Assembly (NCBI RefSeq): GCF_029909975.1 | Contig: NZ_CP094516.1 | Span: 7,604,501 to 7,668,500, forward strand | DNA: 64,000 nt | Source of the DNA: Bradyrhizobium sp. ISRA430 | GTDB taxonomy: Bacteria; Pseudomonadota; Alphaproteobacteria; Rhizobiales; Xanthobacteraceae | Reading direction: 5' to 3' | In this document: piece by piece, positions 56,864-64,000 of the stretch | How positions within the stretch are numbered: the stretch's first letter is position 1 | Layout of the letters: each line of letters begins with the position of its first letter | Made by a program: the position numbers and the translations under genes | Notes under the pieces: generated by a model | Seen by the model: the letters and a program-made list of their open reading frames with translations, nothing else | Database searches by the model: none | What the model was told of the DNA's origin: nothing

Positions 56864-57859
56864 ATGGATGCTGCTGCGCAAATCCAACGGAAGGAAGCAA
56901 GCAACGGGGCACAGGTTCGTAATGATTGGATCGTCGAAGAGGCTAAGGCGCTCTACGACCTTCCTTTTGCCGACCTGATGCTTCAGGCGCAGCGCGCTCA
57001 TCGCAAGAACTTCGATCCAAACCACGTCGAAACCGCGAGCCTGCTCAGCATCAAGACCGGGGGCTGTCCGGAAGACTGCGGCTACTGCTCGCAAAGCGCG
57101 CATTACGAGACCGGCCTGAAAGCCACCCGACTGATGCGTTGCGCAGATGTGATTGCGACCGCGCAGCGCGCGAAGGATGCCGGCGCGACGCGCTTCTGCA
57201 TGGCCGCGGCCTGGCGCACGCCAAAAGATCGCGATCTCGATTCCGTCTGCGACATGGTCAACGCGGTCAAAGGACTCGGCATGGAAACGTGCGTCACGCT
57301 CGGCATGCTGACACCGAACCAGGCCGCGCGCCTCGCCGAGGCCGGCCTTGACTTCTACAATCACAACGTCGACACATCGCCCGAGTTTTACAGCAAGATC
57401 ATCACCACCCGCAGCCTGCAGGACCGCATCGATACGCTGGCGCATGTGCGCGATGCCGGCATCAAGATCTGCTGCGGCGGGATTATCGGCATGGGCGAGC
57501 GCGTCGAGGACCGCCTAGGTATGCTCGTGCTGCTCGCCAATCTTCCCAACCATCCCGAAAGCGTGCCGATTAACCTGTGGAACAAGGTCAAGGGCGTGCC
57601 GGTGGAAGATACCGCGGAGCCTCCCGATCCGATCGCGCTGGTCCGCCTGGTGGCGACCGCGCGGATCATGATGCCGAGGAGCGTGGTTCGCTTGTCCGCC
57701 GGGCGGCAATACATGACCGATGAATTGCAGGCGCTTTGCTTCTTGGCCGGCGCAAATTCGATCTTCATCGGCGACGTGCTATTGACCACCAAAAACCCGA
57801 AAGTTGATCGCGACGCGGATCTGCTGGCCCGGCTCGGCATCACGTCCGGGCTCGCCTGA
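56864..57859 (+). CDS. bioB: bioB, biotin synthase
   Basis: 331 aa radical SAM enzyme that inserts sulfur into dethiobiotin. The cluster motif is [20 protein letters not shown] (near residue 67), and [12 protein letters not shown] and [10 protein letters not shown] are BioB signatures. The C-terminal [12 protein letters not shown] supports full length. It is the first gene of a bioB-panD-bioF-bioD-bioA run under BioR boxes. Confidence 0.97.
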   Translation: MDAAAQIQRKEASNGAQVRNDWIVEEAKALYDLPFADLMLQAQRAHRKNFDPNHVETASLLSIKTGGCPEDCGYCSQSAHYETGLKATRLMRCADVIATAQRAKDAGATRFCMAAAWRTPKDRDLDSVCDMVNAVKGLGMETCVTLGMLTPNQAARLAEAGLDFYNHNVDTSPEFYSKIITTRSLQDRIDTLAHVRDAGIKICCGGIIGMGERVEDRLGMLVLLANLPNHPESVPINLWNKVKGVPVEDTAEPPDPIALVRLVATARIMMPRSVVRLSAGRQYMTDELQALCFLAGANSIFIGDVLLTTKNPKVDRDADLLARLGITSGLA

Positions 57860-57909
57860 CGGAAGCAGTGCGCGCAATATGTTGCCTCCACATCCAGCCT
57901 AGGTGAGAA

Positions 57910-58263
57910 ATGCAGATAACTTTGATGAAGGGCAAAATCCATCGTGCCTCGGTGACCGAAGCTGATCTGCACTATGAAGGCTCGATCTCGATAGATCGTA
58001 CGCTCCTGGAGGCAGCAGGAATGGTGATCAACGAGCGCGTCGAAATCTACAATGTCGAAACAGGAACGCGCTTTGCCACCTACGTGATCGAGGCGCCGCC
58101 GAGGTCTGGCACGATAAGCCTGAACGGTGCGGCCGCCCGACTGGCGATGCCCGGAGACAAGATCATTATCGTTGCATATGCCTCGTTTGACGAGGCCGAA
58201 GCAAAGATATTCAAGCCACGCGTTGTGCGTGTGGACCGAGACAATCGCATCCTAGCAAGTTGA
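57910..58263 (+). CDS. panD: panD, aspartate 1-decarboxylase
   Basis: 117 aa pyruvoyl enzyme that makes beta-alanine from aspartate for pantothenate. The self-cleavage site is the Gly-Ser in [10 protein letters not shown] (near residue 24), after [20 protein letters not shown]. It also has [13 protein letters not shown] and [12 protein letters not shown]. It sits between bioB and bioF rather than with panB-panC at 62.6 kb, an unusual mixed order. Confidence 0.95.
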   Translation: MQITLMKGKIHRASVTEADLHYEGSISIDRTLLEAAGMVINERVEIYNVETGTRFATYVIEAPPRSGTISLNGAAARLAMPGDKIIIVAYASFDEAEAKIFKPRVVRVDRDNRILAS

Positions 58264-58332
58264 ACCTAAAGGGCCATCCTTAAACGGCCAACGGATCTTT
58301 TGCGGGATTTGATGCGATCCTGGGAGTGATGA

Positions 58333-59487
58333 ATGCGGTCAATCCAAACAGCTAGACTTAGTCCCTACGTCGCAGCGTTGAATGCCTTGAACGAAGATAA
58401 ACGGCTGCGCTGCCTCAAGCCGCGCGGGGGGATCGATTTCGCATCAAACGACTATCTGGCGCTCGGGAGCGCCCCGCGCATCAAAAAGGCGATGGTCGCC
58501 GCGCTCGAGGCGGGCACTCCGGTTGGAGCGGGCGGGTCGCGGCTTCTGCGCGGCAATTGCGAGGAGCACGAACGGCTCGAAACAGAAGCGGCTCAGTTCT
58601 TTGGCGCGGAGACAGCGCTTTTCTTTGGAGGCGGCTACATCGCAAATTTTGCTCTCCTGACAACGCTGCCGCAGCGCGGCGATCTGCTCGTTCTCGATTC
58701 GCTCGTGCACGCCAGTATTCACGAGGGGGCGCGGGCCGGCCGCGCAGAGTGCCGAATTCACGCGCACAATGATCCCCAGTCAGTCGAAGACGCAATTCGC
58801 GACTGGCGAACCAAAGGTGGAACGGGCCGCGTCTGGATTGTGGCCGAAAGTCTCTACAGTATGGATGGCGACTTCGCTCCAATCGAAGAGCTGGTGGCAA
58901 TCGCCGATCGCCATGACGCATTTCTGATCGTGGATGAGGCTCATGCCACAGGCGCTTACGGGCATCAGGGACGAGGGCTTACGGCCCCTTATGACAGGCG
59001 CGAAAATCTCATCGTCGTTCATACCTGCGGCAAAGCGCTCGGTGCGGCGGGTGCACTTGTTACGGCCTCCGGCATCCTGCGCGATTTCATGGTCAACCGG
59101 TGCCGTCCGTTTATTTTTGCCACCGCCCCATCACCATTGATGGCCGTTGCCGTTCGAGAGGCACTCCTCATCCTGCAGAACGAGCCGGAGCGACAGCAAC
59201 GGCTGGCCAAACTCGTTGCGTTCGCGCATCGGCAGATCACCTCGCTTGGTTTGCGCACGCCATCGACCTCTCAGATCGTGCCGTACATCGTGGGTGACAA
59301 TGCTCATGCAATACGACTTGCCTCTGCTCTGCAGGCCCGCGGCTTCGATATCCGCGGAATTCGGCCGCCAACCGTCCCTGCAGGCACCGCCCGTTTGCGA
59401 ATTTCGTTGACACTCAATGTTGGGGAAGAGGACGTGCGCGCAATGCTCGATGCGCTGGTTGAGGTAACGAGGGGCTCGTTTTGTTGA
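58333..59487 (+). CDS. bioF: bioF, 8-amino-7-oxononanoate synthase
   Basis: 384 aa PLP enzyme condensing pimeloyl-ACP/CoA with alanine. The features are [46 protein letters not shown] (near residue 200) and the PLP lysine in [13 protein letters not shown] (near 233). A GTG/ATG cluster around 58330 gives the start. It overlaps bioD by 7 bp. Confidence 0.94.
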   Translation: MRSIQTARLSPYVAALNALNEDKRLRCLKPRGGIDFASNDYLALGSAPRIKKAMVAALEAGTPVGAGGSRLLRGNCEEHERLETEAAQFFGAETALFFGGGYIANFALLTTLPQRGDLLVLDSLVHASIHEGARAGRAECRIHAHNDPQSVEDAIRDWRTKGGTGRVWIVAESLYSMDGDFAPIEELVAIADRHDAFLIVDEAHATGAYGHQGRGLTAPYDRRENLIVVHTCGKALGAAGALVTASGILRDFMVNRCRPFIFATAPSPLMAVAVREALLILQNEPERQQRLAKLVAFAHRQITSLGLRTPSTSQIVPYIVGDNAHAIRLASALQARGFDIRGIRPPTVPAGTARLRISLTLNVGEEDVRAMLDALVEVTRGSFC

Positions 59488-60119
59488 ATAAGAGGATCGT
59501 CGTGACTGGTACGGACACTGGGGTCGGCAAAACGGTATTTTCCGCAGGGCTCGCCGGCCTTCTCGGCGCGAATTACTGGAAGCCGGTCCAGGCTGGGCTC
59601 GAACAAGAGACCGACTCCGAGTGCGTCCGCCGCCTCGGCGGCCTCTCGTCCGATCGGATTGTCCCGGAGCTCTATCGACTTCGGACGCCTGCGTCGCCCT
59701 ATTACTCCGCGGAGATCGACGGCGTTCGCATAGACACAGAGACGCTTGGATTGCCGAACAGCGGCGAGCAGCAGCTCGTGATCGAGGGCGCCGGCGGACT
59801 CATGGTGCCGCTGACAGCGCGCACTCTTTTCATCGACATCTTCGAGCGCTGGCAGCTTCCCGTTGTGCTTTGCGCAAGGACGGGACTGGGCACAATCAAT
59901 CACTCCCTGCTCTCCATAGAGGCTCTGCGAAAGCGTCAGATTCGAATCCTTGGAATTGCGTTCATTGGCGAAAGAAACGCCGAAACTGAAAGCGCGATTT
60001 GCGAGATCGGGAGAGTGCGTTGGTTGGGGCGGCTCCCGTGGCTTGTTCCCCTCACGGACGATAGGCTGCAGGCCGCTTTCAAGAACTCCTTTGTTAGCAG
60101 TGATTTCCTGAACCTATGA
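59481..60119 (+). CDS. bioD: bioD, dethiobiotin synthetase
   Basis: 212 aa ATP-dependent carboxylase. The P-loop is [18 protein letters not shown] (near residue 8-22), followed by [25 protein letters not shown] and [12 protein letters not shown]. The start is TTG 59481 inside the end of bioF, an overlap that suggests coupled translation. It overlaps bioA at its 3' end by 4 bp. Confidence 0.93.
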   Translation: MLNKRIVVTGTDTGVGKTVFSAGLAGLLGANYWKPVQAGLEQETDSECVRRLGGLSSDRIVPELYRLRTPASPYYSAEIDGVRIDTETLGLPNSGEQQLVIEGAGGLMVPLTARTLFIDIFERWQLPVVLCARTGLGTINHSLLSIEALRKRQIRILGIAFIGERNAETESAICEIGRVRWLGRLPWLVPLTDDRLQAAFKNSFVSSDFLNL

Positions 60120-61390
60120 AGATAGCCAAGAGGTCGCCGATCTGGCACCCGTTCACGCAGCATGCTCTACAGCGGGACATGACGAAAGTGCTGCGGGGAG
60201 AGGGGGCTTATCTCTACACCGAAGATGGCCGCCGCCTTATCGATGCAATCTCCTCCTGGTGGGTCGTGACCCACGGCCATTGCCATCCATACATCGTGAA
60301 CGCGATCCGAGAGCAGGCAGGCAACCTCAACCAGATCATCTTCGCCGGATACACTCACGACGCGGCTGAGCAAGTTGCGACGGAACTATTGAAAGTCACC
60401 TCCCCGGCGCTCGAGCATGTGTTCTTCTCCGATAGCGGATCGACCAGCGTCGAAGTCGCGCTGAAAATGGCGCTCGGTTACTGGCACAATACCGGAAAAC
60501 AGCGAACCCAAATTGTGGTGATGCAGCACTCGTACCATGGCGACACGATCGGGGCGATGTCGGTAGGCAGCCGAGGCGTCTTCAACGCGGCCTACGGGGC
60601 GCTGATGTTCGAGGTAACCTCGATTCCGTTCCCGGCAAGAAATCGTGAGCAAATAGCGCTCGATGCGCTTGAAAGCGCGTGTCGAAACGAACATCCAGCG
60701 GCCTTTATCGTGGAGCCCCTGATATTGGGCGCCGGTGGAATGCTGATGTATTCTCCCTCGGTGCTAAGAGAGATGAAGCGGATCTGCGAAGCCTTCGACG
60801 TCCTGTTCATTGCCGACGAGGTCATGACGGGCTGGGGCCGGACGGGTACCTTGTTTGCGTGTGAGCAGGCCGATGTCACGCCCGATATTGCCTGCTATTC
60901 GAAAGGCCTCACGGCTGGGGCGCTGCCGCTCGCCGTCACACTCTGTCGTGCCGATATTTTCGATGCGCATTATTCCGAAGATCGTACGCGTACGTTTTTT
61001 CATTCGAGCTCATATGCGGCCAATCCAGTGGCTTGCGCCGCCGCCAAGGCCAATCTGGACCTATGGCAGGATCAGGAATATCGCCGGCGGGTGGCATCCT
61101 TGGCCAGAATGCAAGAACAGGCACTCGCGCCATTCCGCGCCGATTCACGGTTCGCAAACGTCCGACGGGCAGGAACAGTCACAGCGCTTGAACTCAATAC
61201 GAGCGATGCCGGCTATCTGGCGGACATCGGTCCGAAGCTTCTGGCGTTCTTCCAAGCGCGGAATCTGGTGTTACGCCCACTCGGTAACACGATCTACGTG
61301 ATGCCGCCTTACTGCGTTACGGCGGCCGACCTTGATGAAATCTATGCTGCCATCGGTGACGCTGCTGACTTGCTGATGCGAGGTGCATGA
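60116..61390 (+). CDS. bioA: bioA, adenosylmethionine-8-amino-7-oxononanoate aminotransferase
   Basis: 424 aa class III aminotransferase using SAM as amino donor to make 7,8-diaminononanoate. It has [62 protein letters not shown] and the PLP lysine in [14 protein letters not shown] (near residue 264). The WHPFTQ start is typical of BioA. It is the last gene of the bio run. Confidence 0.95.
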   Translation: MKIAKRSPIWHPFTQHALQRDMTKVLRGEGAYLYTEDGRRLIDAISSWWVVTHGHCHPYIVNAIREQAGNLNQIIFAGYTHDAAEQVATELLKVTSPALEHVFFSDSGSTSVEVALKMALGYWHNTGKQRTQIVVMQHSYHGDTIGAMSVGSRGVFNAAYGALMFEVTSIPFPARNREQIALDALESACRNEHPAAFIVEPLILGAGGMLMYSPSVLREMKRICEAFDVLFIADEVMTGWGRTGTLFACEQADVTPDIACYSKGLTAGALPLAVTLCRADIFDAHYSEDRTRTFFHSSSYAANPVACAAAKANLDLWQDQEYRRRVASLARMQEQALAPFRADSRFANVRRAGTVTALELNTSDAGYLADIGPKLLAFFQARNLVLRPLGNTIYVMPPYCVTAADLDEIYAAIGDAADLLMRGA

Positions 61391-61803
61391 GACTGTGCAA
61401 TCGTCTGCAGCTTGCAAGGCGAAAGTGTCCGTATTGCTGCCGTTTGATAGTGCAAGGAGGATGCAGCACCCACGGCTCGCAGGGCTGATCGTGCTTTAAG
61501 CGCTCTTGATCCAACTGCCGCAGCAATCCTGCGGACTAGCTATGAAAGGCGCGGCATTTAGCCGAAATGTCGAGCGAATTGCATTAATCACGATAGAGAA
61601 ATCCATTATCTTGAGCAAATTCTCGGCTAGGCATTCTGCGGAAAGTACTGCTTCGCGGGCCAGCCGCACATCAGAGTCAAGGCTCTTGATGGTTGCAAGA
61701 CCAGTGAGACTGACCGCCGGGCGGCCGCACCTTTGGTGCGCGCGTGGTGCTGCGGTGAGAGGGCAGCGGGGCTTCCCACGTAAATGTCTGACAGGAGGCG
61801 AGA
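61391..61803. other. intergenic, nothing recognised
   Basis: Overlapping frames on both strands without ribosome sites or family resemblance; the plus frame 61506-61823 runs into the next gene in another frame and looks like chance. Confidence 0.4.
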
Positions 61804-61989
61804 ATGCACATTGGCTTCCGTAATTCCCTCGACCATTCAGCCACATGCTGCGCGATATGCGGCGGAAAGTTTGGGCTGATCCGCCATTACTGCTGGCGAA
61901 CGGCCCTTTGCTCCAAGAAATGCGTCAACCGCTTCAAGGCGCGGCGGGAGGCCGATCAGAAATGGCTTCGATGGTTGCGAGCGGCTTAG
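61804..61989 (+). CDS. small cysteine-rich protein
   Basis: 61 aa with a strong ribosome site (AGGAGGCGAGA before the ATG). MHIGFRNSLDHSATCCAICGGKFGLIRHYCWRTALCSKKCVNRFKARREADQKWLRWL shows a zinc-ribbon-like CxxC, then CxxxC arrangement. Similar short proteins are common in Bradyrhizobium symbiosis regions. It stands alone. Function unknown; zinc binding is a fair guess. Confidence 0.72.
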   Translation: MHIGFRNSLDHSATCCAICGGKFGLIRHYCWRTALCSKKCVNRFKARREADQKWLRWLRAA

Positions 61990-62632
61990 GAGTAGACTGA
62001 GTTGTGCCGGTTGGCCAGACTTGTTGCGAATTCGAGTGGCCCTCTAGAGCGCGTGGAAATCAAGTGACAGAAACATCGGCAAAAATAATCGACTGCCTAC
62101 AGGGCCAGCAGGCTGGCTCGGTCTGAGCGCCTTCGCGACGACATCTCCTCGACCGCGACTCACGCTGCGCTTACAGCGGCCTGTCACTTTTGGACGTTCC
62201 TGGCCTGGCATCCGTTTGCTTTGCTCGGTGCGCCAGCGCCGAAGCAGGAGCCTCACGAGTACCCCTAGGGCGCAGGCACGAAGATGTGCCCTAAGACGAA
62301 GTCCCGTGCATCTGCACCTCGGTCCAGGTCGAGCCGTTACCGTTTGGAGAGACTGCAATCAGCCCAGAAACGCGTGCAGATGGTGGCTCGTCGCGAGCGC
62401 CGCTCCTCGATCGAGGCGGCGGCCTGCATAGTCGCTGAACCTGTACGGGAAGACGAGCCATCGGGTAGTGAAATCGCGATGAGGAAGGTCTTGTCTCATG
62501 ATTGCGCGACCATTGGACTGTTTTTGCGTTGTTCTCCAGTTCTTGAGAACTAGATCTCCATGCCCATGCCATTGACAGGTTTGTCCCGTCTTCTCTAGGA
62601 AGCGCCGACGGTGTGTGGGGAGCGGATCCAAT
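61990..62632. other. intergenic region ahead of panB
   Basis: Frames such as plus 62284-62553 (MCPKTKSRASAPRSRSS) are arginine- and serine-rich and lack a ribosome site, so they are not supported. No BioR-like box was seen before panB. Confidence 0.4.
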
Positions 62633-63505
62633 ATGAGCCACAGTTCAGAGCAGCCTCTAGAACGTGTCACGATTCCGGCACTGCAGCAGTGGAAGGATAA
62701 AGGACGGCGTGTCGTGATGACCACCGCCTACGATGCGGTTGCGGCGCGCATCGCGGATCCCATTGTCGAGATCATCCTAGTCGGCGATAGCGTCGGAAAC
62801 GTCTGCCTGGGATTCGACAACACGCTGCCCGTCAGCGTGGCCATGATGAATCATCACCTGGAGGCTGTTGCGCGCACAAGGCCTCGAGCCTTGCTCGTGG
62901 CCGATATGCCGTTTCTTAGCTATCACCTCAGCCAAGAGGAGACGCTACGTAACGCCGGCGGTTTTCTGCAGCGTGGCGCCGATGCCGTGAAACTCGAGGG
63001 CGGAGCCAAGCGTCTCGCAATGGTGCGCGCTTTGGTCGATTGCGAAATTCCCGTAATGGGCCACCTTGGCCTCACTCCGCAGAGTGTCAATGTCATGGGT
63101 GGATTCAAGGTGCAGGGCCGCAACGCCGATGATGCCTTGCGTCTGCTCGATGATGCCCACCGTTTGCAGGAAGCCGGATGCTTCGCTCTCGTCCTGGAGG
63201 GGATCCCGGCCGAGCTCGCCGCGCGCGCAACTGAGTCCTTGAGGATACCGACCATCGGGATCGGAGCGGGGTCGAGTTGCTCGGGCCAAGTGCTCGTATT
63301 CCATGACGTATTGGGATTCTCTGAAGGCCATCGGGCCAAATTTGTTCGAGCCTATGCCAACGGCTTTCAGTTGATGCAGGAGGCACTGTCGCGCTGGGCT
63401 GCCGATGTTCGTGACGGTGCATTCCCCTCGCCACAAGAGTCCTATCGGCTTCCCGAGGACCTTCGCGACACGATCGCAAACTGGACTCCGTCCAGCTCAA
63501 TCTGA
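62633..63505 (+). CDS. panB: panB, ketopantoate hydroxymethyltransferase
   Basis: 290 aa from ATG 62633 (in-frame GTG at 62615 also possible). It has RVVMTTAYDAVAARIAD, GDSVGNVCLGFDNTLPVSVAMM, DMPFLSYH and AVKLEGGAKR. GHLGLTPQSVNVMGGFKVQGR is the metal/substrate region of PanB, and IGIGAGSSCSGQVLVFHDVLGF closes the barrel. It makes ketopantoate from 2-ketoisovalerate. panC starts 13 bp later. Confidence 0.95.
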   Translation: MSHSSEQPLERVTIPALQQWKDKGRRVVMTTAYDAVAARIADPIVEIILVGDSVGNVCLGFDNTLPVSVAMMNHHLEAVARTRPRALLVADMPFLSYHLSQEETLRNAGGFLQRGADAVKLEGGAKRLAMVRALVDCEIPVMGHLGLTPQSVNVMGGFKVQGRNADDALRLLDDAHRLQEAGCFALVLEGIPAELAARATESLRIPTIGIGAGSSCSGQVLVFHDVLGFSEGHRAKFVRAYANGFQLMQEALSRWAADVRDGAFPSPQESYRLPEDLRDTIANWTPSSSI

Positions 63506-63518
63506 TTCAGGGCGCAAC

Positions 63519-64000
63519 ATGCAAACAGTAACGACGATCGCAGAGCTCCGCCGCGCTCTCGCAAAGGCTCGCAATACTGACAGGCGCGTCGGCTTCGTGC
63601 CGACAATGGGCTATCTGCATGAGGGTCATCTGGCGCTTGTCACCGCGAGCCGGGCGCAATGCGACGTCACGGTCGTTAGCATCTTCGTCAACCCGACCCA
63701 GTTCGGACCGAACGAGGATCTCAACACCTATCCGCGCGACTTCCTGCGCGATGAAAAACTGTGCCGCGATGCGGGTGTTGCGATCGTCTTTGCGCCTGGT
63801 GCGCAGGAGGTCTATCCGGCTCAATTTGAGACCTTTGTTGAACCGGGTGAACTTGCAAAACCACTGTGCGGAGCGTTCAGACCTGGACACTTTCGCGGTG
63901 TCGCAACTGTCGTCTGCAAGCTGTTCAATATGGTGCAGCCGGATGTCGCGTTTTTCGGACAGAAGGACTTTCAGCAATGCGCGGTTGTACGACGCATGGC
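63519..64000 (+). CDS. panC: panC, pantothenate synthetase, 5' part
   Basis: Truncated by the window end; about 160 codons are visible. It begins MQTVTTIAELRRALAKARN, with VGFVPTMGYLHEGHLALVTAS carrying the HEGH motif of the nucleotidyltransferase fold, then FVNPTQFGPNEDLNTYPRD and FRGVATVVCKLFNMVQPDVAFFGQKDFQQ. It joins pantoate, via an adenylate, to beta-alanine, the product of PanD upstream. Confidence 0.95.
   Translation, partial: MQTVTTIAELRRALAKARNTDRRVGFVPTMGYLHEGHLALVTASRAQCDVTVVSIFVNPTQFGPNEDLNTYPRDFLRDEKLCRDAGVAIVFAPGAQEVYPAQFETFVEPGELAKPLCGAFRPGHFRGVATVVCKLFNMVQPDVAFFGQKDFQQCAVVRRM

Noticed and set aside
1..64000. CRISPR arrays, rRNA and phage modules
   Set aside because: No regularly spaced direct repeats, no rRNA blocks, and no phage structural genes were seen.

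Overview
This 64 kb window reads as part of a Bradyrhizobium-type symbiosis island. The organism call is an inference from high-GC coding, fix and nod symbiosis genes, a complete rhizobitoxine operon, a NodV/NodW-type two-component system, a type III effector candidate behind a tts-box-like motif, and many decayed insertion sequences. No rRNA, tRNA or CRISPR array was seen.

Layout. 1-9.4 kb: microaerobic respiration block, fixN (3' part), fixO, fixQ, fixP, fixG (frameshifted), fixH, fixI, fixS, a DUF6455 gene, and hemN on the minus strand behind a FixK-type box; ghosts of a second fixH/fixI lie beside that box. 9.4-12.4 kb: sparse, with a small HTH-like gene and a broken MarR regulator. 12.4-17 kb: a large sulfotransferase followed by nodP and nodQ, which together can make PAPS and use it. 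17-18.9 kb: decayed DNA with a DUF2493 ghost. 18.9-27 kb: the rhizobitoxine operon rtxACDEFG, intact and tightly packed. 27-40 kb: mobile-element zone with ghosts of an AbiEi/DUF6088-like antitoxin and a pRiA4b ORF-3-like protein, an intact IS66 element with 8-bp target duplication, the effector candidate, an IS110 transposase, an IS5-type ghost, and a 3'-truncated group II intron cut by another IS5-type fragment. 40-45 kb: nodW/nodV, then a MarR-controlled monooxygenase/membrane-protein pair with palindromic operator candidates. 45-53.5 kb: decayed DNA and small genes, an S1/P1 nuclease ghost, a duplicated 236-bp unit encoding a tiny membrane peptide, and an IS21 ghost. 53.5-64 kb: vitamin block, pabB-pabA, bioR, bioB-panD-bioF-bioD-bioA, then panB-panC running off the end.

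How the parts fit. The cbb3 oxidase (FixNOQP), its copper/assembly factors (FixGHIS) and oxygen-independent haem synthesis (HemN) serve respiration at the low oxygen of nodules. The sulfotransferase with NodPQ probably sulfates a Nod factor or surface glycan. RtxACDEFG makes and probably exports rhizobitoxine, an inhibitor of plant ethylene synthesis. The effector candidate may be injected into host cells. NodVW senses host flavonoids. The vitamin block makes p-aminobenzoate, biotin and pantothenate, with BioR boxes in front of bioB.

Several genes carry frameshifts (fixG, the MarR gene at 11.2-11.7 kb, the nuclease, IS21). Some, above all fixG at a run of A, could be sequence errors. The most notable items are the fixHI ghost, the tts-box/effector pair just downstream of an IS66 insertion, the sulfotransferase-nodPQ cassette, the TTG start of rtxA, the BioR boxes with panD embedded among bio genes, and the duplicated small-peptide unit.
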